DNA of 64,000 nucleotides from Bacteroidota bacterium (GCA_023415495.1 JAEZKK010000006.1:1-64000), one strand, 5' to 3'; shown: positions 47,677 through 55,347, numbered from the stretch's first letter. Notes: generated by a model not told the origin, from the letters alone. Numbers and translations are program-made.

Positions 47677-47778
47677 TTGAAGGGGGAAATCACACCGCAG
47701 TAAATAAAATTATCCTGCGATGTTTTTTATATTAAAACTTTTATTTGTTTTTGAAGAAGACTTGATGGAATTAATAAT

Positions 47779-49653
47779 TTAGATGATTGCTTTAATCTTG
47801 TCAAATATTAATTTGAAATTTGAAAAATCAAAATCAGAATTATAGCTACAATCTCCTTGTACCAAATCTGCAAAGCTATTTTTTGATAATGCAATAGAGC
47901 TTTTTTCCTCTATATCAGATATTAGAAAAACCTTTTCATCAATTATTCCGTTAATTTCTACTTTATTTTTAATACAACTTACTTTGGTATTATACTGCCC
48001 ATCAAGACTTTTACCCGATTTATTAAATTCTTCCCCTAAAAACAAACGCCTATTATTACTATCTTCCTTTAGTAGATTTTCTTTTTTATAATAATGCTCA
48101 ATCGATATTTTCCCCCCATACAATTCCTTATTTACTAATGGAATTGCAAATGCAAAAACATTATTTCCTAAATCTTTATATTGATTAGTATTATCTTCAA
48201 CAAATTTTAAATAATCCTCAACGTCTCTATCAAAAATACCTATTATTTTTCTGCTTTGGCTAACCTTTGAAAGACTTATTAGTAGTGTCTTTAATTTCGA
48301 ATCTCCCCAATCTTCATTTATTTCGAAATCATCAAAATCTATATCCTCAATCCCTAAAACCTCCTTTGCTTTCAAAATGTGTTTTATATCAGTCTTTCCT
48401 TCTGTAATAACTAATGGTTTTGTTCCTTCTTGGATTTTCACTTCCAATTTCCTAAATTTTTCAGCAAATCTATTATTTTCATCAATCATCATGTTATAAA
48501 CCTCTTTATACATTTCATTGTTTTTTGGTTCACAGACAATTCCTTGATTATCTAAATCTATAATTTGCGTTCTTCCTTGTGCTTCTTCTGCTAAACCAAT
48601 ATTCATAAAAGGTGAATGAGAACTTACAATAAATTGAATATTTGGAAACAAATTAAATAATTTTGGCAACACCTCTTTTTGTAACTTTATATGTAAATGT
48701 TTATCAACTTCATCAATTAGCACTATGCCATCTAAAGTACTTGGTGACATTTTATCAATATTATCCCCTTGTCTTAATATTTCTATAAATAATGCTAGTA
48801 CAGATGATTCTCCTGAGGATAAGTTAAAAATTGATGGGTAAATTGACTGATTATTTATAGCATCCATTATTTGAATCCTTTTTGAACCAGCACCTCTATC
48901 TCCAATTCCTATTCTAAGATTATTATTATACTTTGAATTTATTGTTAATGAAAGTATATGATTTATTTGATCTATCAAATATCTATAAGAATTTACTTTT
49001 GGATACAATTGTATATCTAAAATAACATCCATCATCCAGTTTGCTATTTGAGGTAATCCTGTTATAACTTCAATTGGATTTTTTAGCTCATCTGAAAAAT
49101 TCAAATCTTTTGAATAATCTAATTTCACCTCATAATGCTTAGTTAAATATCCTGGTTTCTCATGCCTATATGCAGGAAAATAGGTTAGTATATTTTTATT
49201 AAAAATTTGCCTGACAGAGGTTTTATTTAAATTTTGTGAAATAAATTTTATATTACCATTTTCTTGAAGAATTGCATTAAATGAAGAATATTCAATCTTA
49301 TTGTACAACTTGATTATATTATTATAATCAAATTCTGTTATATTTCCTCTAATTTCAATATAGTCATTAAAAACTGAATTATTATTAAATCGAAGATAAA
49401 CCAAAGAGTATTTATTAGAATCAATATTATAAATTGAAGTCGAAACTCTATAATATTTATTTTCTTTACCTACATATGATTCAACATAATTATCTCTTGC
49501 CATTTCATGCCAAGCATCAACAATATGAGATAAAATTGTTGTTTTACCTTTACCATTAATTGCTGAAAGAACATTTATCCCTTTATCTTTAAAATTAAGT
49601 TCAATATGCTCAAAAGGTGCTCTATTTATAAAAATTGCTTTTTCTAAAAACAT
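47779..49653 (-). CDS. AAA family ATPase with C-terminal TOPRIM-like domain (OLD-type)
   Basis: 624 aa cytosolic protein. The N-terminal ATPase domain has a P-loop (NGKGKTT at residues 33-39), an ABC-type signature LSSGESS (about 277), Walker B GIVLIDEVDKHLH (about 308) and SSHSPF (about 343). The C-terminal half begins with a TOPRIM pattern LVITEGKTD (about 413), followed by IIGIFDRDVEDY (about 470). This ATPase-TOPRIM order defines OLD-family nucleases, several of which act in phage defence (OLD, Gabija GajA, PARIS AriA). No partner gene is next to it, and a housekeeping role is not excluded. Flanked by palindrome arrays on both sides. Confidence 0.8.
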   Translation of the reverse strand: MFLEKAIFINRAPFEHIELNFKDKGINVLSAINGKGKTTILSHIVDAWHEMARDNYVESYVGKENKYYRVSTSIYNIDSNKYSLVYLRFNNNSVFNDYIEIRGNITEFDYNNIIKLYNKIEYSSFNAILQENGNIKFISQNLNKTSVRQIFNKNILTYFPAYRHEKPGYLTKHYEVKLDYSKDLNFSDELKNPIEVITGLPQIANWMMDVILDIQLYPKVNSYRYLIDQINHILSLTINSKYNNNLRIGIGDRGAGSKRIQIMDAINNQSIYPSIFNLSSGESSVLALFIEILRQGDNIDKMSPSTLDGIVLIDEVDKHLHIKLQKEVLPKLFNLFPNIQFIVSSHSPFMNIGLAEEAQGRTQIIDLDNQGIVCEPKNNEMYKEVYNMMIDENNRFAEKFRKLEVKIQEGTKPLVITEGKTDIKHILKAKEVLGIEDIDFDDFEINEDWGDSKLKTLLISLSKVSQSRKIIGIFDRDVEDYLKFVEDNTNQYKDLGNNVFAFAIPLVNKELYGGKISIEHYYKKENLLKEDSNNRRLFLGEEFNKSGKSLDGQYNTKVSCIKNKVEINGIIDEKVFLISDIEEKSSIALSKNSFADLVQGDCSYNSDFDFSNFKLIFDKIKAII

Positions 49654-49793
49654 ATATGTTTCGTTTTTAATGTTTCTAATTGATGATTTATTGTATTTCT
49701 GTTAAGTGAAAGTTAATTTATTACCTAATTTCAACTTATAAATGCAATTTTTAAGGAGTTTAGGTAGTAATAAACTATTAAAATATTTTTCAA

Positions 49794-49868
49794 GAAAAAA
49801 AGGAGTTTGGGGACTCCCTTTCGTTCCTGAAAGGATAAGGTAATAATTACGCCCTAAGCCCCCCAGCC
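49794..49868 (-). ncRNA. Candidate small RNA or leader upstream of the AAA/TOPRIM gene
   Basis: A TAnnTTTG element at 49875-49882 (minus strand) is followed within a few bases by a G-rich start (GGCTGGGGGGCTTAGGG). Then come a stem CCTTTC/GAAAGG (49817-49834) and a terminator hairpin GGAGT/ACTCC (49802-49817) with a run of 7-8 T. The predicted transcript is about 75 nt. A 93-codon frame across it on the minus strand (49702-49983) has no supporting start and includes these stems, so I do not call it a gene. It could be an independent small RNA or a terminated leader for the ATPase gene 140 bases downstream. Confidence 0.5.
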
Positions 49869-49874
49869 AGATTG

Positions 49875-49882
49875 CAAATATA
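49875..49882 (-). promoter_or_regulatory. Minus-strand -7 element before the candidate small RNA
   Basis: On the minus strand it reads TATATTTG, a full match to TAnnTTTG, placed 7 bases before the G-rich start of the predicted RNA. Confidence 0.55.
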
Positions 49883-49990
49883 TAAAATTGTTTTTTAATT
49901 CTATTGAAAATAACTATATATTTTAGGTTCTGTGTGCTTATTTCTGAATGGATGAAACCACTTAAAACTATTTTATTTGACATTAAAATG

Positions 49991-50052
49991 ATATAATGCT
50001 ATTAAACCATCTATATAATGCCATTATACCAAAATAATAATACGATTACACC
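49991..50052. repeat. Decayed three-unit palindrome array, core ATATAATGCCATTATA, 22-bp period
   Basis: ATATAATG occurs at 49991 and 50013; a diverged third unit (ATAATACGATTACACC, 50037) keeps the 22-bp register with ATAATGCCATTATACC at 50015. The core is that of the array at 29064. Confidence 0.65.
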
Positions 50053-50194
50053 AGATTAAAACGAAGATTAATTATTTTTTTACTTGATTTTATTTGATTG
50101 AAACAAAGAATAGGGAAATAAAGGATAGGGTAATAAAGATTTGAATGAATTTATATATACGATTGTTTTATTATGTGTTAAGGGAAAAAATATT

Positions 50195-50202
50195 TATCTT
50201 TG
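50195..50202 (+). promoter_or_regulatory. -7 element upstream of the BRO-N pseudogene
   Basis: TATCTTTG matches TAnnTTTG. It now drives only a broken gene, 95 bases downstream. Confidence 0.5.
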
Positions 50203-50296
50203 CAGATGGTTGATTATTAGGTTCGAGCTTGGAACGTATAAATAATAAATACTTAATTGACTAAGAAAATAGAAATATATCTAAACAGGGAAATTA

Positions 50297-50470
50297 ATGA
50301 GCGATAATTCTAAGATATCTATTCGCTTTTTTGATGATAGGGAAGTGCGTGCTGTTTGGGATGATTAGAATTCTAAATGTTGGTTTTTTGTTTTGGATAT
50401 TGTTGCTGTTATTATTGATTAAGACTATTATAATAGGTCTTGGTGTTTTTCTAATATCTTAATAACTCTG
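50297..50470 (+). pseudogene. Decayed copy of the BRO-N gene
   Basis: The first 120 or so bases match the gene at 51487 almost base for base (ATG, then the frame S/K-DNSKISIRFFDDREVRAVW). Codon 24 is TAG where the intact copy has GAG, and a second stop (TAA) comes after 17 more codons. Similarity fades after about 50420 and is lost by 50470. It is a direct duplication 1190 bases upstream of its sister, with the GNAT gene and the minisatellite between them. Confidence 0.8.
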
Positions 50471-50591
50471 TTTCCAATGAATAAGAGTTTGCACTCTACT
50501 GACAAAGAGTTTATAAGCTAATCTCCTATTGCTGGTGGCTGAGGAATTACTCTCTGCGGCTATTCTCTTTGTGATTTTGGAATATTGATAG

Positions 50592-50800
50592 TTATCAGCA
50601 TTCTAAAATCTCCCATTGTTTACGTCCTGCTGACTATTATCAGCACACCCTAATCTCCCATTGTTTATGCCCTGCTGACTATTATCTGCACACCCTAAAC
50701 TCTCATTGTTTATGCCTTCCGCACTATTATCAGCGACCCATAAACTCTCATTGTTTTTACTCTCTACACTATTATCAACAGCCCGTGAACTCTTATTCTT
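50592..50800. repeat. 45-bp tandem repeat, about 4.5 units
   Basis: CATTGTTTA-type anchors lie at 50614, 50659, 50704, 50749 and, as TTATTCTT, 50794, each 45 bp apart. A partial unit precedes them. 45 bp equals 15 codons. On the minus strand a long stop-free stretch reads about ADNS-xx-GINN-xx-LGC per unit. No start codon serves it, and a TAG interrupts it in the last unit, so it may be a gene remnant. Confidence 0.75.
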
Positions 50801-50855
50801 TTTTTGTATATTTTAATATTTATGTTTTTGATGAGGTTTATTTGTAATTATCGTT

Positions 50856-50863
50856 TATTTTTG
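50856..50863 (+). promoter_or_regulatory. -7 element before the GNAT gene
   Basis: TATTTTTG matches TAnnTTTG, 60 bases before the chosen ATG at 50924. Confidence 0.5.
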
Positions 50864-50923
50864 CAGTTGTGATTATTCTATTTGAATTGATTTATTAGTA
50901 AATACTTTTTTATTGTTTTGCTT

Positions 50924-51490
50924 ATGATTTTAGACGTTGATAAGGATATTTGTTTGAGGAGTGTTGAGGTTTCGGATGCTTTGGATGTTTTTGGGGCTAT
51001 TGATTCTCAAAGGGATTATTTGGGTAGGTGGTTGCCTTTTGTTGAATTTACCAAAGAGATTTCGGATACTGAGAAGTATATTGAGTCTATTGTTAATGCA
51101 CCTTTAGAGAAATTGGATTTTGTTTTTGTTATTCATCTTTTTAGTGAGTTTGTTGGTTTGATTGGGCTAAAGGATACTGATTGTGCTAATAAAAAGACGG
51201 AGATTGGTTATTGGTTGAAGGAGGAGTTTCAAGGGAAAGGGGTAATTACTAAATCGGTTAATAAACTTTGTGAGTTTGCTTTTAGGGAATTGGAGATTAA
51301 TAGGATTCAGATTAAATGTGCTGTGGGAAATATTCCGAGTAAGAATGTTCCAAAGCGTTTGGGTTTTGTTTTTGAGGGAATTGAAAGAGAAGGGGAGTTA
51401 TTGTCAGGTGGTATTTATACAGACCTTGAGGTTTACAGTAAATTGAAATCAGAGTTTAATGAGTTGATTAATAAAAACAGAGAAGTATGA
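50924..51490 (+). CDS. GNAT N-acetyltransferase (RimJ/RimL type)
   Basis: 188 aa from the ATG at 50924, which is preferred to the TTG six bases earlier. It starts MILDVDKDICLRSVEVSDA. The fold's acetyl-CoA loop is near EEFQGKGVITKSV (about 104-116, the family's Q-G-K-G), followed by NRIQIKCAVGNIPSKNVPKRLGF, the RimL C-terminal block. It acetylates an amine, perhaps a protein N terminus or a small molecule. Its TGA overlaps the ATG of the BRO-N gene (ATGA), so the two are translationally coupled. Codons are AT/GT-rich like its neighbour. Confidence 0.87.
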   Translation: MILDVDKDICLRSVEVSDALDVFGAIDSQRDYLGRWLPFVEFTKEISDTEKYIESIVNAPLEKLDFVFVIHLFSEFVGLIGLKDTDCANKKTEIGYWLKEEFQGKGVITKSVNKLCEFAFRELEINRIQIKCAVGNIPSKNVPKRLGFVFEGIEREGELLSGGIYTDLEVYSKLKSEFNELINKNREV

Positions 51491-51876
51491 AAGATAATTC
51501 TAAGATATCTATTCGTTTCTTTGATGATAGGGAGGTGCGTGCTGTTTGGGATGATGAGAATTCTAAATGGTGGTTTTCTGTTTTGGATATTGTTGCTGTT
51601 CTAACAGATCAAGACGACTATAATAAGACACGTAACTATTGGAAATATCTTAAAACAAAACTTAAAAAAGAGGATAATGAGTTGGTTAGTGTTACTAACC
51701 AACTGAAACTTTTTGCTAACGATGGAAAAAGATATTTAACTGATATGCTTGATTATAATGGTATTATTTCTTTAGGTAAACAGTTTCCTGGTACAAAAGC
51801 AAATAGATTTATTGAATGGTTTACTTATAGCGATGAAACTATTGGTGGGGAGAGTAAAACAAAAGCATATGCTTAA
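51487..51876 (+). CDS. BRO-N domain protein, C-terminally truncated
   Basis: 129 aa, BRO-N fold (phage antirepressor/DNA-binding type). Motifs are EVRAVWDDENSKWWFSVLDI, VAVLTDQDDYNKTRNYWKYL and LFANDGKRYLTDMLDYNGI. Such domains bind DNA in phage and mobile-element regulators. The tail IEWFTYSDETIGGESKTKAYA looks like the N terminus of a Fic protein, and the frame stops there. A frameshifted Fic C terminus follows at once (51869). I infer a former BRO-N/Fic fusion that has lost its catalytic middle. Whether the stub is still functional is unclear. Confidence 0.75.
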   Translation: MKDNSKISIRFFDDREVRAVWDDENSKWWFSVLDIVAVLTDQDDYNKTRNYWKYLKTKLKKEDNELVSVTNQLKLFANDGKRYLTDMLDYNGIISLGKQFPGTKANRFIEWFTYSDETIGGESKTKAYA

Positions 51877-52057
51877 GCTTTGTGTTGATTGGAGTAAGAT
51901 AAGTAAAAACGATTATATGAATGCAATGGTTAAGTGTTCAACAGATAGTTCTTTGCTTAAGAGTTTATTGAGAATTGCATTAACTGATGAAATCAATAGT
52001 CGTGAGATGTATATGAAAGGTATTGACTATTCATATTATTATGAAGAAAATGAGTAA
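51869..52057 (+). pseudogene. Fic-family C-terminal remnant
   Basis: 62 codons from an ATG (MLKLCVDWSKISKNDYMNAM) to a TAA after GIDYSYYYEENE. This matches the end of Fic/DOC AMP-transferases (VDWSKI...YLxAM...ALTDxIxxREVxMKGID-SYYYE) as I know them. The catalytic HPF-x-GNGR motif and the rest of the core are absent. It is in a different frame from the BRO-N tail and overlaps it by 8 bases. The gap is therefore an internal, out-of-frame deletion of several hundred bases. Confidence 0.75.
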
Positions 52058-52155
52058 GTAAGTTATATTGTTTAAGCCTAACAAATCATCCTAATGCAAT
52101 AAAATAATATTTAGATTCGTTATTTTTGATATTAACATTAAAAGAAAACTAAAGT

Positions 52156-52938
52156 ATGAAAACACTAAAAATTTTATTAGCAGTATTATTAGTATTTACA
52201 ATTTTTGCTTGTCAGGATGATGACTCACCAAAGCAAATGGATGTGAAGTTTTTATTAACTGACGCACCTTCGTCTCAAAATTTCCAAGAAGTAAATATCG
52301 AAATCGTTGATGTTTATTATTCTGTTTCAGGAGAGAATTGGGTTAAGATACCTGTTACTCCATCTGTTTATAATTTATTAGATCTTACAAATGGTTTAGA
52401 CACTTTATTGGCAAATATCAAACTTGATGAAGGAACAAGAATTAACCAAATGAGATTAGTTCTTGGTACAAATAATACAATCAAGTTGGAAGATGGTACT
52501 ATAAAGAATCTTGAAACTCCAAGTGCTGCAACTTCTGGTTTGAAAATTAATATTCATCAAAGTATTTCGACAAATAGTGGATATTCAGTTATGGTTGATT
52601 TTGATGCTGACCGTTCTATTGTAGAACAAGGTAATGGAGAGTATTCTCTAAAACCTGTACTTAGAGCTTATATAGTTCAAAATACCTCATATATTGATGG
52701 CAATATTTTTCCAGAAAACTTGATGATGAATGTTTTTGTTGTAAATGGGAATGATACTGTTTCAACTCTTTCTGACCCACTTTTGAATAATTATTTCAGA
52801 ATTCATGGACTTTATTCAGGAATATATAGCCTTGAGTTCAGAGATATTATTACTAACACAATTATAAAAGATACTATTGTTAGTATTAGTGGAGGAACTA
52901 ATCTAAGTTTGGGGACAGTATCTCTCATAAGTAAATAA
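52156..52938 (+). CDS. DUF4382-domain lipoprotein
   Basis: 260 aa. Lipoprotein signal with Cys19 in FACQDD. A DUF4382 domain spans about residues 27-170 (FLLTDAPSSQNFQEVNIEIV ... LVLGTNNTIKLEDG ... GLKINIHQS), with a small C-terminal domain after it. DUF4382 proteins are surface or periplasmic lipoproteins of unknown function, common in Bacteroidota. It is a single gene with a terminator downstream. Confidence 0.88.
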   Translation: MKTLKILLAVLLVFTIFACQDDDSPKQMDVKFLLTDAPSSQNFQEVNIEIVDVYYSVSGENWVKIPVTPSVYNLLDLTNGLDTLLANIKLDEGTRINQMRLVLGTNNTIKLEDGTIKNLETPSAATSGLKINIHQSISTNSGYSVMVDFDADRSIVEQGNGEYSLKPVLRAYIVQNTSYIDGNIFPENLMMNVFVVNGNDTVSTLSDPLLNNYFRIHGLYSGIYSLEFRDIITNTIIKDTIVSISGGTNLSLGTVSLISK

Positions 52939-52960
52939 GAATAAACTGTATTATGTAATT

Positions 52961-52993
52961 AAGAGCTGCCAAATTGGTGGCTCTTTGTTTTTA
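52961..52993 (+). terminator. Terminator after the DUF4382 gene
   Basis: AAGAGC...GCTCTT with a TGCC/GGTG inner stem, followed by a T-rich run. Confidence 0.7.
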
Positions 52994-53212
52994 TATAATC
53001 AATAGAATTATTTTGGCTCAGATGAAATATTTGGGGACTAGTGTTATTTCTGCATAAAAAAAGAGAATTGGGAAAAGCACTAATCGGTTATTTTATACTT
53101 GAGGGATTACTTGGGCATTTTAATATAACAAATGTTGAGGAATTAGGAGAAATATCCACACAAACAATGGTCATTCAAGTAGAATTAGAAGAAATAAATA
53201 TATTACCCAATG

Positions 53213-53356
53213 GTTATGCTCTAAAGAGCAAGTGTTGAGGGTCTGAAGGCACGCTCCTCATGGTCTGGAGAGCGTGTCTTTATGGTATAAGGAGGATGAG
53301 TTTGCACCTGTGGAGCTAATCCTCAGGCATAAGCATCACGTGTTTAGAGCATAAAC
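53213..53356 (+). ncRNA. Candidate structured RNA, three helices
   Basis: A 13-bp closing stem (53213-53225 with 53343-53356, one bulge) brackets two hairpins. P2 is 53246-53256 with 53270-53280 (11 bp including CACGCTC/GAGCGTG). P3 is TTATG (53280-53284) with CATAA (53328-53332) and GAGGAT (53292-53297) with ATCCTC (53319-53324). The stems are far more GC-rich than the flanks. P2 and P3 share one base, so the exact boundary is uncertain. No promoter or terminator was identified, and the strand is chosen only because the neighbouring genes are on plus. Remaining sequence in 52994-53590 shows no supported gene. Confidence 0.45.
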
Positions 53357-53594
53357 ACTAACTCATAAAAACAGGAATGGCAAGAAAGCAACTAATTGGA
53401 CAGAACCACAAATGCAAATGCAGAGTCATTCAATTCTAAAATCAAACTTTAGAGCTAATCTAATAGGGTTTACTAATACTTACTTCTTCCTATTCAGAAT
53501 GTATAAACTTTTCGCTTAGTACCCAAAAAATTAATGTGAGCCATTATTTTTGATAATATCTTTGTTTGGATTTGATTATGTGGAAAGTATTATA

Positions 53595-53602
53595 TACTTT
53601 TG
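53595..53602 (+). promoter_or_regulatory. -7 element that fixes the start of the next gene
   Basis: TACTTTTG (TAnnTTTG) overlaps an in-frame TTG at 53600 that could be read as an earlier start. The ATG at 53624 is therefore the better start. Confidence 0.6.
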
Positions 53603-53623
53603 CACGCTGAAAAAATTAATGAA

Positions 53624-54745
53624 ATGAAAAGACTTTCTGTTAATTTGAAAGATAAAAAATCTATTCTGAAACTTATTTATAATGTGGCTCTTTATGGGTT
53701 TGCAATTGCTGGGTTTTTGATTATTGGAGCTTGGGCTTTCTACCAATTAGGCTTTACTAAAAACTCAGGTTCTATAGATAAAAATAATCGTTACCTTGCG
53801 GAGGTTTCTAAGATAAAAGTTGAGAAGGGGAATAATGAGATAATTGATGAGAAAGAAATCAGTGAGAGCTTTATTCGTTTAGCTGCTATTTCGAGATATT
53901 ATCCTAAGAATGCTAAGCTTATCTTAGATGCTGTTAGCAATTCTCAAGGTTTTGGTAATCTTCCCCAATTGATTAAAGCTACCGAGGTTTCCTTGCAGGA
54001 TGAAAAAGAGTATTTTGATTTTATTGCTAAGAGCAAGAGTTTGATAGGTGGAATGGATACTAAGGCTAAGATGGAAAATGCTATTGAATGGATGAATACC
54101 CAAGAGTGGGAAGCGTTGAAGGTAGCTATTCTAAAGGATAAACATTTAATAGATAGTGCAGCAGAGATTACTGGGGTCGAGCCAAGAATGATAGTTAGCT
54201 GTCTTGTAGGGGAACAGATAAGGCTTTTCAATTCTAAAAGGGAGATGTTTAAGAAATATCTTGGTCCGGTTAAGGTTCTTAGCGTTCAAAGTCAGTTCTC
54301 ATTAGGAGTTAATGGGATTAAGGACTTTACTGCTATGGAAGTTGAGTCTAATTTAAAAAATCCTCAATCTCCTTTTTATATGGGAAAGGAGTATGAGAAT
54401 ATTCTTAATTTCAAGACTCAAAATATAGAAGAGGAGAGGATTAACAGGCTTGTGGATTATAAGAATCATTTTTATTCATACATATATACAGGTTGTATTC
54501 TCCACCAAACCAAGAAGCAATGGGAGAGGGCAAGATATGATATTTCTAATCGTCCAGAGATTCTCTTTACCTTATTTAATATAGGTTTTGCTCAATCAAA
54601 ACCAAGTCCTAATCCTGAGTGTGGAGGTTCTCATATAACTGTTGATGATAAGGTTTATACCTTTGGTGCAATAGGATTTGATTTCTATTATTCTGGAGAG
54701 TTAGCAAGAGAGTTCCCTTACAGGGAAAAGAGGTTTAAATCATAG
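53624..54745 (+). CDS. Membrane-anchored protein with a possible lysozyme-like domain
   Basis: 373 aa. One TM (about residues 22-42 from this ATG) follows a short basic N terminus, so the large domain (about 55-373) faces the periplasm. The block VEPRMIVSCLVGEQIRLFNS, with QSQFSLGVNGIKDFTAMEVE after it, resembles the Glu-centred active site and glycine-rich loop of lysozyme-like transglycosylases. The C terminus (YIYTGCILHQTKKQWERAR) fits the following helices of such folds. The match is by pattern only. Single gene, convergent with the LytTR gene. Confidence 0.6.
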   Translation: MKRLSVNLKDKKSILKLIYNVALYGFAIAGFLIIGAWAFYQLGFTKNSGSIDKNNRYLAEVSKIKVEKGNNEIIDEKEISESFIRLAAISRYYPKNAKLILDAVSNSQGFGNLPQLIKATEVSLQDEKEYFDFIAKSKSLIGGMDTKAKMENAIEWMNTQEWEALKVAILKDKHLIDSAAEITGVEPRMIVSCLVGEQIRLFNSKREMFKKYLGPVKVLSVQSQFSLGVNGIKDFTAMEVESNLKNPQSPFYMGKEYENILNFKTQNIEEERINRLVDYKNHFYSYIYTGCILHQTKKQWERARYDISNRPEILFTLFNIGFAQSKPSPNPECGGSHITVDDKVYTFGAIGFDFYYSGELAREFPYREKRFKS

Positions 54746-54753
54746 AGAGTCAA

Positions 54754-55347
54754 CTATAATCCAAGCGTGTCTTTCAATAATTTATAGCCAGTTTGACTTG
54801 CTTTGATTTGATGTTCATTCTTTAGAGTAATTACAAACTGGTTTTTCTTATAGTTCTCTATGCTATTGATAAATTCGATATTTACTATATAGCTTCTATG
54901 AATACGCATGAACTTATCTTTGGGTAGTTTCTCCTGGTAATACTTCATTCTCTGCTCTTTTAAGTAAACATTATCCTTTGCATAAATCGAAACATAGTCC
55001 CCATTTGCTTGAATAAACATTATATCAGCAATATTAATTACATCAAGTCTTGAACCAGTCTTAATACTAATTCGCTCAATTGATTCCTCTCTATTCTCAT
55101 CTTCCTCAATCTCTTGGCTAATGTCCCCTTCTTCAATTAACTCTTCCTCTTCCAACTCATTTTTGAAGTTAAACATTGAATTAAGTTTAAATAGAATTAG
55201 ACCGAAAATGCCAAAGCTTAGAATTGTTAAGGAGAAAATTACCATTGGGTTTACTTTTACATATATCCAAATCAGTAAGCTAACTAATGCAGACCAAAGT
55301 AAAAGAAAACCCAATAGAATAAAGGATTGTTTATTAAATCTAAACAT
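54754..55347 (-). CDS. Membrane-bound LytTR-domain transcription regulator
   Basis: 197 aa. Two TMs (about 10-30 and 34-53) are followed by an acidic linker (about 63-85) and a LytTR DNA-binding domain (about 93-195: IMFIQANGDYVSIYAKD ... FMRIHRSYIVNIEFINSI). There is no receiver domain, so it is not a response regulator. The membrane part may sense a signal directly. The ATG overlaps the stop of the LiaF-like gene by one base, so they are coupled and probably one system. Confidence 0.85.
   Translation of the reverse strand: MFRFNKQSFILLGFLLLWSALVSLLIWIYVKVNPMVIFSLTILSFGIFGLILFKLNSMFNFKNELEEEELIEEGDISQEIEEDENREESIERISIKTGSRLDVINIADIMFIQANGDYVSIYAKDNVYLKEQRMKYYQEKLPKDKFMRIHRSYIVNIEFINSIENYKKNQFVITLKNEHQIKASQTGYKLLKDTLGL

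Noticed and set aside
49702..49983. A 93-codon minus-strand frame upstream of the AAA/TOPRIM gene
   Set aside because: It covers the predicted promoter, hairpin and terminator of the small RNA and has no plausible ribosome binding site or homologous pattern.
50592..50800. Protein-coding gene on the plus strand across the 45-bp repeats
   Set aside because: A stop-free stretch exists but begins right after a TGA with no start codon, and its residue content is unusual (many His, Cys and Tyr).
53041..53238. A 65-codon frame (GTG start) before the structured RNA
   Set aside because: It starts on GTG without a ribosome binding site, runs into the RNA closing stem and shows no recognisable family. 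A gene fragment is possible but not supported.
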